A DNA stretch of 64,000 nucleotides, taken from positions 1 through 64,000 of the forward strand of contig NZ_UXAW01000051.1 in the NCBI RefSeq assembly GCF_900609055.1, given 5' to 3'. Of this stretch, positions 52,448-60,300 are shown piece after piece. Numbering within the stretch: position 1 is the stretch's first letter; every line of letters begins with the position of its first letter. A program made the position numbers and the translations under genes. This DNA is from Pseudogemmobacter humi (GTDB lineage Bacteria > Pseudomonadota > Alphaproteobacteria > Rhodobacterales > Rhodobacteraceae). Below the pieces are notes generated by a model that was not told where the DNA came from, did not search any database, and worked only from the letters and a program-made list of their open reading frames with translations.

Positions 52448-53306
52448 CGACGAATTCGGTAAACTCGGTGATGCCGAGGTTCCTGAACATCGCGCGCACC
52501 ACGTCGTAGTCGGCGTCGGTCACCTTCGGGTTGAACCGGCCGCCGAGATATTTGGCGTTCTCTTCCGTGCGGGTCAGCGCCGCCAGGATCGCCTCTCCAT
52601 TGTCAGCGAAGGTCTTGCGCACCTTTTCGACCACCTCGGGCGCCACCCTGGCCGAGGCGAGCAGGATGTCGTCCGGCAGTTGCGGACCCTTGGCCAGGAC
52701 ACGGAACTTCTGGTCGGGGAACTTGCCGGCGATACTGTCGATATGGGTGCGGTTCAGGCCGATCGCGGAGATTTCCCCCCTGATCAGCGCCTCGACCGCG
52801 ACATTTCGGTTCAGGAACACCGGCTGGTAATCCACCCCGTAGGCCAGCCCCGCCCGGGTCAGCAGTTCCACCGGGCCGAGGTGCTGCGAGGTCGAGCCGA
52901 TCTCGCCGAACGAGATCATCTGTCCTTTCAGGTCGGCGGGGGTCTTCACCGGGCTCTCGTCCAGCACGACGACCGTGGAATAGTAATCCGGCCGCACCCA
53001 GGTGACGACCGGCCGGGCATCGAGCCGCGCGTTGAACACCACATATTCCGAAGGGCCGGTCAGCACGAAGTCGACCTGGTCGGCGGCCATCGCCTCGACC
53101 GCGACGGTGCGGCCGGACACCGGGAAGAACTCGACCTTCAGGCCCGAGGCGGCTTCGAACGCCTCCTTGAATGGCCCCATCTCACGCTGCAGCGCTTCCA
53201 TCCCGTCAATGTCGGTGACCGCAAAACGAATGGTGTCCTGGGCCACGGACTGGGTGGCCGTCGCAATGCCGATGGCCAGAAGGCCCGAGGCGAGAAGGTG
53301 TTTCAT
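52440..53306 (-). CDS. PhnD-like substrate-binding protein of the second operon
   Basis: 288 aa. Signal peptide MKHLLASGLLAIGIATATQSVAQ. Binding fold: IRFAVTDIDGMEALQREMGPFKEAFEAASGLKVEFFPVSGRTVAVEAMAADQVDFVLTGPSEYVVF, then LKGQMISFGEIGSTSQHLGPVELL. The phosph(on)ate loop reads GEIGSTSQHLG, unlike DPNSTSGYL of the first PhnD, so a different ligand is plausible. First gene of the operon; a good PHO box lies 72 bp upstream. Confidence 0.9.
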   Translation of the reverse strand: MKHLLASGLLAIGIATATQSVAQDTIRFAVTDIDGMEALQREMGPFKEAFEAASGLKVEFFPVSGRTVAVEAMAADQVDFVLTGPSEYVVFNARLDARPVVTWVRPDYYSTVVVLDESPVKTPADLKGQMISFGEIGSTSQHLGPVELLTRAGLAYGVDYQPVFLNRNVAVEALIRGEISAIGLNRTHIDSIAGKFPDQKFRVLAKGPQLPDDILLASARVAPEVVEKVRKTFADNGEAILAALTRTEENAKYLGGRFNPKVTDADYDVVRAMFRNLGITEFTEFVGE

Positions 53307-53370
53307 GGGGTGATGTCCTTTCAGGTCATTCTGAGAGGGCAGCTAACAGTCCTTGAGAACAACGACGCGA

Positions 53371-53395
53371 CGGACAGGTTACAGGACTGCGACAG
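53371..53395 (-). promoter_or_regulatory. PHO box upstream of the second phn operon
   Basis: On the minus strand CTGTCGC-AGTC-CTGTAAC is a good two-half-site PHO box (12 of 18 matches to CTGTCATAAATCTGTCAC), followed at once by a third CTGTCCG half-site. It ends 65-72 bp before the phnD-like ATG. This is the best PHO box in the window. Confidence 0.6.
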
Positions 53396-53536
53396 CTCCC
53401 CGACGGTCAACGTCATGCGAACTGGCGGCGTATCCCGGGATTGGCCATCTGATGCCTGCCTCGACAGCATCGCTGAAGGGCTGGCCTGTGGTGGTGGTCC
53501 GAACGGCAGCCATAGAGCGGGGTCCACCACATTTGA

Positions 53537-53884
53537 AATCCTGCCACCCGCACCACCCTTGCCCTGCCGGCCGAGGCGTCAGTTGACGCCATCCTGCGCC
53601 GCCTTGGTGTCCGGGCTGTCGCAATCACACCACTTGGGACCGCATCGCTGGCCGCTTTGGCAGCCAGTGATGCCTTGCAGCAGTTCACGCGTCTGGCTTC
53701 GGAGCGCCGGCTTCAGCGTGCTGCCGAGATCCTTGGCGTCGATCCCGAAACCGCTGAAGGGCTCCTTGCGGCAATGGCCCACGAACTGGTGCAGGAAGCG
53801 GTCCTTTCCGGTCTCGGATCAAGTTTGCCGAAATCGGTTGAGGCGGCACAGATTGCCGGGCAGGCGGCCGCGCTCTGCGAGATG
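53537..53884 (+). pseudogene. Gene fragment at the right edge of the phosphonate island
   Basis: An open frame follows a stop at 53534-53536, with no start codon in a plausible place. It has protein-like composition: SVDAILRRLGVRAVAITPLG, FTRLASERRLQRAAEILGVD, LLAAMAHELVQEAVLSGLGSS and VEAAQIAGQAAALCEML, all helical. After about 53884 it runs into the antisense of the FAD oxidoreductase, so the fragment was cut at this junction. The family is not recognised. The preceding bases 53307-53536 hold the PHO box and nothing else recognisable. Confidence 0.45.
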
Positions 53885-54679
53885 TTAAACCCCGGCACCA
53901 TTGTGCGATTTCGTCTTCATCTGCGGCAGATATTCATAGCCGGTGCAGAAAACCGCATGTTCCGCGACCAGAACCTCGCCCTTCGCCGTCGCCAGTGCGA
54001 TGCCAGAGGGCAGTTCGGCCATGTCGGTAATCTCGACGGGCGAGACAATGCGCGCCTTCTGCGACAGTGTGGCCTGCAAAAGCCCCGCCGTCAGTTGCGC
54101 CGGGTTGGCCGAGGCCGAGGCCTCTGACCAGATCGCGGCCGGGCGGTCCATCGCGTATCGATCCATCAGATCGGCGCGTTTCAGATAATCGGCGCGGATG
54201 CCGATCTCCTGGCGCGCTTTCGCCTCATGCGCCAGCGCCCGCGCGCCCATCTCGTTCCCCGCCAGATAAAGCGCAGGCTTCGCGCGCATCTGGCAATCGA
54301 GTTTCAGCCTGCCGGCCAGCGCGACCAGATCCTCCACCGCGCGCACAGACCGCAACCAGGCCCGGTCGGCATGATCCTTGCCGATCTTCTTCCTCAGCCT
54401 CGTCAGCGGCACGTCGATCTCATGCTGGATCATCGCAGTTGACGCCGGGGTAGAGCCGCGAACGGCGGGGCGGCGGTCAAGGATCAGCACCGATTTTCCC
54501 GCCCGCGTCAGCGCCTCGGCCACCAGCCCGCCCGAGATGCCGGCACCCACCACGATCACATCGAAACGGTCGCGGGGCAGGCGCGGCTCGGTGGCAACCG
54601 CCGAATGCGGCGTTTTCACCCAGAAAGGGGTGCCGGTGCGCAGGTCATCCTTGCGGGTCTTCGCCTTGTGCTTCGCCAT
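53885..54679 (-). CDS. FAD-dependent oxidoreductase, C-terminally truncated
   Basis: 264 aa remain. The dinucleotide-binding start FDVIVVGAGISGGLVAEALTRAGKSVLILDRR is intact, followed by the DAO-type region (STAMIQHEIDVPLTRLRKKIG, ALAHEAKARQEIGIRADYL) and AVFCTGYEYLPQMK. Family members have about 370-400 aa; here a TAA follows directly after KTKSHNGAGV, at the border to the fragment at 53537-53884. The missing C-terminal third holds the second half of the FAD fold, so activity is doubtful. It starts immediately after the pdeM stop. Confidence 0.75.
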   Translation of the reverse strand: MAKHKAKTRKDDLRTGTPFWVKTPHSAVATEPRLPRDRFDVIVVGAGISGGLVAEALTRAGKSVLILDRRPAVRGSTPASTAMIQHEIDVPLTRLRKKIGKDHADRAWLRSVRAVEDLVALAGRLKLDCQMRAKPALYLAGNEMGARALAHEAKARQEIGIRADYLKRADLMDRYAMDRPAAIWSEASASANPAQLTAGLLQATLSQKARIVSPVEITDMAELPSGIALATAKGEVLVAEHAVFCTGYEYLPQMKTKSHNGAGV

Positions 54680-55369
54680 TCATGCCTCCTTTGAAAAGGT
54701 GTTGAGAGGGCTTCGTTTCCGGGCGGTCGGCATGGGCAGGGCAAAGACGCGCTCCGCGCAGGCCAGCGCGATTCCCCGCGTGGCAAGCGGTGCGAAAGCC
54801 GGATCGCCGATGTCGAGCCCCCCGGTATAGGTGCCGAAGGCGGGCAGGATCAGATGCGTTTGCCCCAGCACGAAACAGCGAAACCGCCGCCCGGCGAGCC
54901 GGGTTGAGGGGTGCATATGGCCCGAGATATCGGGGCCATCCGCGGCGATGTGGCGAAAGGCGATCAGGCCAGGCAGATGCGAAAGCCAGGTGCCTGGCAA
55001 ATGAGCGCGGGCCGCGGCCGGATCGTGGTTTCCGGCAATCCAGAGCCAGTCCCGCCCGTCCGCGAGCCGCGCGATGACGGCGGCTTCGCGCGTTGCAACC
55101 TCGCTTGCGGCGTGATCATCGTCGAAGGCATCGCCCAAAGACACCACCCGCGCGGGGTCAAGCGCGGCAATCTCCGCCGCCAGCCGGGCCAGGGTGTCGG
55201 CGTCCTCAAAGGGCGGCAACAGCGCGCCACCCCGGCGCGCATAGCGCCCGGACCGCCCCAGATGCAGGTCGGCCACGACCAGCGTTCCCTGCGCAGGCCA
55301 CCACAGCGCGCCGGAGGGGCGGGCCAGGAAATCCTCGCCTGCAAAGCGGAAGGGACAGCCCTCAGTCAT
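54680..55369 (-). CDS. pdeM: ligase-associated metallophosphoesterase endonuclease (MPE/PdeM)
   Basis: 229 aa binuclear phosphoesterase. Metal motifs: LVVADLHLGRSGRY (D-x-H), VVSLGDAFDDDHA (GD), WIAGNHDPAA (GNHD), DISGHMHPS (GHxH). This nuclease belongs with Lhr-type helicase, ATP-dependent ligase and MBL exonuclease in a four-gene DNA repair cluster first described in Pseudomonas. It overlaps the helicase gene by 8 nt. Confidence 0.93.
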   Translation of the reverse strand: MTEGCPFRFAGEDFLARPSGALWWPAQGTLVVADLHLGRSGRYARRGGALLPPFEDADTLARLAAEIAALDPARVVSLGDAFDDDHAASEVATREAAVIARLADGRDWLWIAGNHDPAAARAHLPGTWLSHLPGLIAFRHIAADGPDISGHMHPSTRLAGRRFRCFVLGQTHLILPAFGTYTGGLDIGDPAFAPLATRGIALACAERVFALPMPTARKRSPLNTFSKEA

Positions 55370-57758
55370 CGCCCCGAACCCTGTTCAGACCGGCCTCTTC
55401 CATCAGATCCCGCGCCATCTTTTCCGCCAGACGCAGCTGGCCTTCGCCCGCAAGGCGGACGCGCCCCAGCTCCAGCAGAAGCGGCGCCGCGAGCGGCGAG
55501 ACGCGGGGCAAAGCGCGCGGCCCGATCTGCGGGTTGCGCGCAATCATATCCGCGATGCGGTCGAAATCGATCAGCCCGCGCCGCGCCTCGTCGCGGGTCG
55601 CGCGCAGGAGGATGTGACCCGGATCATGGCGGCGCAGGGTGTCGTAGATGATGTCGCTGGAAAACGTCGCCTGTTTGCCGGTCTTGCGCGCGCCGGGCCG
55701 GTTTCGCTGGATCAGCCCCGCGATGGTGGCGACAGCGCGGAAGCTGCGTTTCATCAGCGAACTGGCGGCGATCCAGTCTTCCAGCCCCTGTTCAAGACCT
55801 GGCGTGGTCAGCAGCGGCGCAACATCGGTGACGGGTTGCAGCGAGGTGATCATCAGCGCGTGATCCGTTGCCAGAAACCCCAGCGGATCAAGGCCAAGGC
55901 CCTCCATCTGGCGGGTGACGAGCAGGCCGAGCGTCTGATGCGCGTTCTGCCCGGCGAAGCCGTAGATCACCAGATGCCAGCGGCCCGCGCGGGGGAATGT
56001 CTCGCATAAAAGCGTGCCGGGCCGGGGCAGGGCGCTGAACCGCGCTTGCAGCGCCAGCCAGTCGCGGATGTTTTGCGGCAGTTCCGCATGGCGGTCGGGA
56101 TCGGCAAGGACCCTGAGCATCCGCTGCGAAAGCTCGGTCGAGGTGGCGAATTTCAGGCCGGAGAAGGTGGCGATTTTGGGCTCGCGGCCGGGGGTTGGCG
56201 TGACCTCCATCACCAGATCGCGGATCCGGTCATAGCGCAGCACCTGGCCGCCCAGAAGGAAGGTGTCGCCGGGCGAAAGGCTGGCGGCGAAGGTCTCTTC
56301 GATCTCGCCCAAGGGGCCACCGCCGCGCCCGCGCCTGCGCACCTTCAGCTTTTCGGCCTCGGTGATGGTGCCGATATTCATCCGCAGATCGCGGGCCGCG
56401 CGCGGGTCGCGCAGTTGCCAGAGCCCGCCGCGTAAAACCAGCCGCTGCCAGCGTTCGTAGATCCGCAAGGCATAACCGCCGGTGGCTGCGAAATCGAGGC
56501 AGGCGTCGAAATCATCGCGGCTGAGCGCGCGGTAAGGGCCCGCGGTGATGACCTCGGCATAAAGCGCATTCGCATCAAATGGCGCGGCGCAGGCGGTCAG
56601 CAGGATCTGCTGGATCAGCACGTCCAGCGGCCCCGGCCCGCGCGGCTCACCGTCCAGCTCGCCCGCACGGGCGGCCTCAAGTGCTGCGACGCATTCGATG
56701 ACCTCGAAACGGTTCGCGGCCACGATCCGCGCGCGCGATGGCGCGTTATAGCGGTGGTTCGCCCGCCCGATCCGCTGAACGAGACGCTTGATATTGCGCG
56801 GCGCGCCGACCTGGATCACCAGATCGACATTGCCCCAATCGATGCCCAGATCAAGGCTGCCGGTCGCCACCACGGCGCGTAATTCGCCCGCCGCCATCGC
56901 GGCCTCGACCCTTTGTCGTGCTTCGCGCGCCAGCGCCCCGTGGTGGAGGCCGATGGGCAGAGCCTGGTCATTGGCCAGCCAGAGCGCCTGGAAGAACAGC
57001 TCGGCCTGCGCGCGGGTGTTGAGGAAGATGATCGTGGTTTTCGCGCCCGCCACCGCGTCCAGCACATCGGGCACCGCATAGCGCCCGCCGCCCCCGGCCC
57101 AAGGCGGCGGCTGGAGCGTGGGCAGCAGCGCGATGTCGGGCGCGGGGCCGGGATCGGCCTGCAAAACGCTTTCCGCCCCCATGAACCAGGCCAGCGCGGC
57201 GGGGTCTTCGACGGTTGCGGAAAGCCCGGTTGTCTGCACGCCGGGCGCAAGGCGCTTGAGCCGCGCAAGGCCCAGCATCAGCTGATCGCCGCGCTTCGAT
57301 TCCGCCAGCGCGTGCAACTCATCCAGCACCACGCGCTTCAGAGACGAAAACATCTTCGCTGCCTCGGGCCAGGACAGCATCAGCGCCAGCGATTCCGGCG
57401 TGGTCAGCAGGATTTCCGGCGGATCGGCGCGCTGGCGGCGGCGCTGGCTTGTCGGTGTGTCGCCGGTGCGGTCGCCGACCCGGATGGCCAGATCCATATC
57501 GGTAATCGGGCGGGCGAGATTGCGCCCGACATCCGCCGTCAGCGCCTTCAGAGGCGAGACATAAAGCGTGTGCAGCCCTTTGCCCGGGTTCAGATGCAGA
57601 TCGACCAGCGAAGGCAGAAACCCCGCCAGCGTCTTGCCGCCGCCGGTGGGCGCGATCAGGAGCGTGTCGCCTCGCGCGGCCAAAAGCGCAAGCTGATGCG
57701 GATGCGGTTGCCAGCCATTACCCGCGAACCAGTCTGAAAACAGCGGGGGCAGCGTCAC
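55362..57758 (-). CDS. lhr: ligase-associated DEXH-box helicase (Lhr-Core type)
   Basis: 798 aa 3'-5' DNA helicase. Motif I LLIAPTGGGKTLAGFLPSL (about 34-52), Ia HTLYVSPLKAL, II VVLDELHALAESKRGDQL, III TTGLSATVEDP, V VATGSLDLGIDWGNVDLVIQVG, VI RLVQRIGRANHR. The C-terminal part holds the winged helix and DUF4942/DNA-binding region of the Lhr core (AGRWHLVIYGFAGQNAHQTLGLLVTRQ). About 800 aa equals the usual Lhr-Core length. It overlaps the ligase gene by 4 nt (ATGA). Confidence 0.95.
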   Translation of the reverse strand: MTLPPLFSDWFAGNGWQPHPHQLALLAARGDTLLIAPTGGGKTLAGFLPSLVDLHLNPGKGLHTLYVSPLKALTADVGRNLARPITDMDLAIRVGDRTGDTPTSQRRRQRADPPEILLTTPESLALMLSWPEAAKMFSSLKRVVLDELHALAESKRGDQLMLGLARLKRLAPGVQTTGLSATVEDPAALAWFMGAESVLQADPGPAPDIALLPTLQPPPWAGGGGRYAVPDVLDAVAGAKTTIIFLNTRAQAELFFQALWLANDQALPIGLHHGALAREARQRVEAAMAAGELRAVVATGSLDLGIDWGNVDLVIQVGAPRNIKRLVQRIGRANHRYNAPSRARIVAANRFEVIECVAALEAARAGELDGEPRGPGPLDVLIQQILLTACAAPFDANALYAEVITAGPYRALSRDDFDACLDFAATGGYALRIYERWQRLVLRGGLWQLRDPRAARDLRMNIGTITEAEKLKVRRRGRGGGPLGEIEETFAASLSPGDTFLLGGQVLRYDRIRDLVMEVTPTPGREPKIATFSGLKFATSTELSQRMLRVLADPDRHAELPQNIRDWLALQARFSALPRPGTLLCETFPRAGRWHLVIYGFAGQNAHQTLGLLVTRQMEGLGLDPLGFLATDHALMITSLQPVTDVAPLLTTPGLEQGLEDWIAASSLMKRSFRAVATIAGLIQRNRPGARKTGKQATFSSDIIYDTLRRHDPGHILLRATRDEARRGLIDFDRIADMIARNPQIGPRALPRVSPLAAPLLLELGRVRLAGEGQLRLAEKMARDLMEEAGLNRVRGDD

Positions 57759-59308
57759 AGCATGGCCCTCAGCGTTTCCAGCCGGTCGGCCTCTGCGGCG
57801 GGCTTGTCCCAGCGGATGCGCGAGATGCGCGGGAAGCGCATCGCCAGCCCGGATTTGTGCCGGGGCGAGGCATTCAGCCCCTCGAACGCCACCTCGACCA
57901 CCAGCGCGGGCGCAAGCTGGCGGACGGGGCCAAAACGCTGCACCGTATGTTTGCGCACAAAGCGGTCCAGTTCGCGCAGCTCTTCATCGGTGAAGCCGAA
58001 ATAGGCTTTGCCGACCGGCACCAGATCAGCACCATCCCAGAGCCCGAAGGTGAAATCCGAGTAAAAGCCCGAGCGTTTGCCATGCCCTGCCTGCGCATAA
58101 AGCAGCACCGCATCGACCACCATCGGGTCGCGTTTCCACTTGAACCACGGCCCGCGCGGGCGGCCTGCGATATAGGCGCTGTCGCGGCGCTTGATCATCA
58201 CGCCTTCGATCACGGGCTCGTGCGGGGCGGCGCGCAAACTGGCCAGATCGTCCCATGTCCGGAACGGCAAAAGGGGCGACAGGTCGATCCGGTGCGGGTT
58301 GAAAACCGCCGCCTCAAGCCGCGCGCGGCGCTGGTCCAGCGGCAGGGGGCGCAGATCCTCGCCCTGCCAGGTCAGGATGTCATAAAGGCGCAGGGCGGCG
58401 GGATGGGTTTCGCGCATCTTCGCGCTGACCGCCTTGCGACCGAGCCGCCTTTGCAGATCGGCAAAGGGCGCGACTTCGCCGCCGCGCCGGATCAGCAACT
58501 CGCCATCGACCGCGCCCTCGAAATCCATTGCCGCAATGATTTCAGGGAAGGCGGCGCCGATCTCTTCGCCGGTGCGGGTGTAAAGCCTGCGGTTTTGCCC
58601 TTCGGCCACCGCCTGCACCCGGATGCCGTCCCATTTCCATTCGGCCAGATAGTCCGTCGGATCAAATGCCGCCAGTTCCCCGGGCGTCACGGGAGTAGAG
58701 AGCATCACTGGCCGGAACGGCGCCTCGGCGGGCGCGGGCGGGTCGCCGCCTTCCAGCCAGTGGAAAAGCGGAAGATAGGGCGGGGTCAGCCCGTGCCAGA
58801 TCTCCTCGACCTCATCCACGCTGCGCGGGGTGCCCATGGCCAGCGCGGTGCGCGCAAGGCGGGCCGAGACCCCGACCCGCAGATTGCCGGTGGCGAGTTT
58901 CAGGAGCGCCAGCCGCTCGGGCGGGGTGAGGCGGTCGAGAAGATCCGCGATCACGCCCGGCAGTGCCAGCTTGCCGGTCTCGTTCATGAGCGTGACGGCC
59001 TCGGTGACGGAAACCTCAGCGTTCGGGCCGCTGGCCTCACCGGGCCAGAGGAGGGAAATCGTCTCGGCCAGATCGCCGACGAAATCATAGGAGAGGCGGA
59101 AAAGCTGTTCGTCCACCCGATCCGCCGCCAGCCGTTTCAGCAGGGAAGGCGAGACCTGCCGCAGATCCAGCTCGCCGGTCAGGACGGAAGCCGCATAGCC
59201 GCGATCAGGGTCGGGCGTGGTCTGGAAATAATGCGCCAGGATCGTCAGTTTGGCATTTCGGCCGGGGGTGAAGGCCAGCCGCTCCAGGAGGCGGGCGAAG
59301 GCCTTCAT
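57755..59308 (-). CDS. ATP-dependent DNA ligase (cisplatin-like, repair-associated)
   Basis: 517 aa. Adenylated Lys in AEWKWDGIRVQAVAEG (K-x-DG), motif III-like FEGAVDGELLIRRGG, motif IV EGVMIKRRDSAYIAGRPRGPWFKWKRDP. N-terminal DNA-binding domain (LERLAFTPGRNAKLTILAHYF, TPPERLALLKLATGNLRVGVSARL). Bacterial ATP ligases of this group are not replicative but act in repair; this one is coupled with exonuclease, helicase and MPE nuclease. Overlaps both neighbours by 4 nt. Confidence 0.95.
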   Translation of the reverse strand: MKAFARLLERLAFTPGRNAKLTILAHYFQTTPDPDRGYAASVLTGELDLRQVSPSLLKRLAADRVDEQLFRLSYDFVGDLAETISLLWPGEASGPNAEVSVTEAVTLMNETGKLALPGVIADLLDRLTPPERLALLKLATGNLRVGVSARLARTALAMGTPRSVDEVEEIWHGLTPPYLPLFHWLEGGDPPAPAEAPFRPVMLSTPVTPGELAAFDPTDYLAEWKWDGIRVQAVAEGQNRRLYTRTGEEIGAAFPEIIAAMDFEGAVDGELLIRRGGEVAPFADLQRRLGRKAVSAKMRETHPAALRLYDILTWQGEDLRPLPLDQRRARLEAAVFNPHRIDLSPLLPFRTWDDLASLRAAPHEPVIEGVMIKRRDSAYIAGRPRGPWFKWKRDPMVVDAVLLYAQAGHGKRSGFYSDFTFGLWDGADLVPVGKAYFGFTDEELRELDRFVRKHTVQRFGPVRQLAPALVVEVAFEGLNASPRHKSGLAMRFPRISRIRWDKPAAEADRLETLRAML

Positions 59309-60300
59309 TCCGGCTCATCCTCATAGCCGATCAGGCGCAGCGGACGGGCGGGGATGCCATTCATCTCGCACCAGCGCAGCAGACCGTCTTCGGTGCCATG
59401 GGTGATCCAGACCTCTTCGGGGCCAAGGTCGCGGATGGTTTGCGTGAGTTGCGGCCAGTCGACATGATCCGAGATCACCAGCGGCAGTTCGACCCCGCGC
59501 TGGCGGGCGCGGGCGCGCACCGTCATCCAGCCCGAGGCATAGGACAGGACCGGATCGCGGAACCGCTGCACCCAGGGGCTTGCGAAGGCCGAGGGCGGCG
59601 CCAGCACCAGTTGCGCCTCTCCGGGATCGGTGGCGGGAACCAGCGGGCCAAGGTCGATCCCCTGCTCAATGTGATAATCGCAAAGCCGCTTCAGCGCGCC
59701 ATGGATGGCGATGGGGGCCAGATGCCCCGCCGCGCGCGCCAGCGCGATCACCCGCTGCGCCTTCCCGAGCGCATAGGCGCCGACCAGATGCGGCCTCTCG
59801 GGGAATTCCGCCATGCTGGCGATCAGCCGCCCGGCCTCGGCCAGCGGGTCGGGGTGGCGAAAGACCGGCAGGCCAAAGGTCGCCTCGGTGATGAAGATAT
59901 CGCAGGCGACCGGCTCCCAGGCCTGGCAGCAGGGGTTTGGCGTGCGGCAATAATCGCCGGAAATCAGGATGCGCGGCCCGCTATCGGGGGTGATGAGGAT
60001 CTGGGCCGATCCCAGCACATGGCCCGCCGGATGAAAGCTGACGGTGACATCGCCGATCCGCACCGGGCCTTCGGCGATCTGGCGGCTGGCGGTGAACTCC
60101 TCGCCATAGCGGATCGCCATGATGTCGAGCGTCTGGCGCGTGGCCATCACCGCGCCGTGCCCGGGGCGGGCATGGTCGGAATGGCCATGGGTCACGAGGG
60201 CGCGTGCAACCGGGCGGAGGGGGTCGATATGGAAATCCCCCGGGGCGCAGTAAAGCCCGGCCTCGGTGGGACAGACGATCTCCTCCGCCCTGAGCGTCAT
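59305..60300 (-). CDS. ligase-associated MBL-fold DNA exonuclease
   Basis: 331 aa metallo-beta-lactamase/beta-CASP-like nuclease. HxHxDH motif ALVTHGHSDHARPGHG, VSFHPAGHVLGSAQILI, ILISGDYCRTPNPCCQ, ITEATFGLP, and DHVDWPQLTQTIRDLGPEEVWITHGTEDGLLRW near the end. It belongs to the exonuclease partner of the ligase-associated cluster. It overlaps katE (60297-60300) and ligase (59305-59308), making a five-gene coupled unit. Confidence 0.94.
   Translation of the reverse strand: MTLRAEEIVCPTEAGLYCAPGDFHIDPLRPVARALVTHGHSDHARPGHGAVMATRQTLDIMAIRYGEEFTASRQIAEGPVRIGDVTVSFHPAGHVLGSAQILITPDSGPRILISGDYCRTPNPCCQAWEPVACDIFITEATFGLPVFRHPDPLAEAGRLIASMAEFPERPHLVGAYALGKAQRVIALARAAGHLAPIAIHGALKRLCDYHIEQGIDLGPLVPATDPGEAQLVLAPPSAFASPWVQRFRDPVLSYASGWMTVRARARQRGVELPLVISDHVDWPQLTQTIRDLGPEEVWITHGTEDGLLRWCEMNGIPARPLRLIGYEDEPE

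Noticed and set aside
59305-60300. MBL-fold protein as the missing PhnP
   Set aside because: Its length, DHxDW..THGTEDG end and overlap with the ATP-dependent ligase place it as ligase-associated exonuclease, and it lies outside the phn block.
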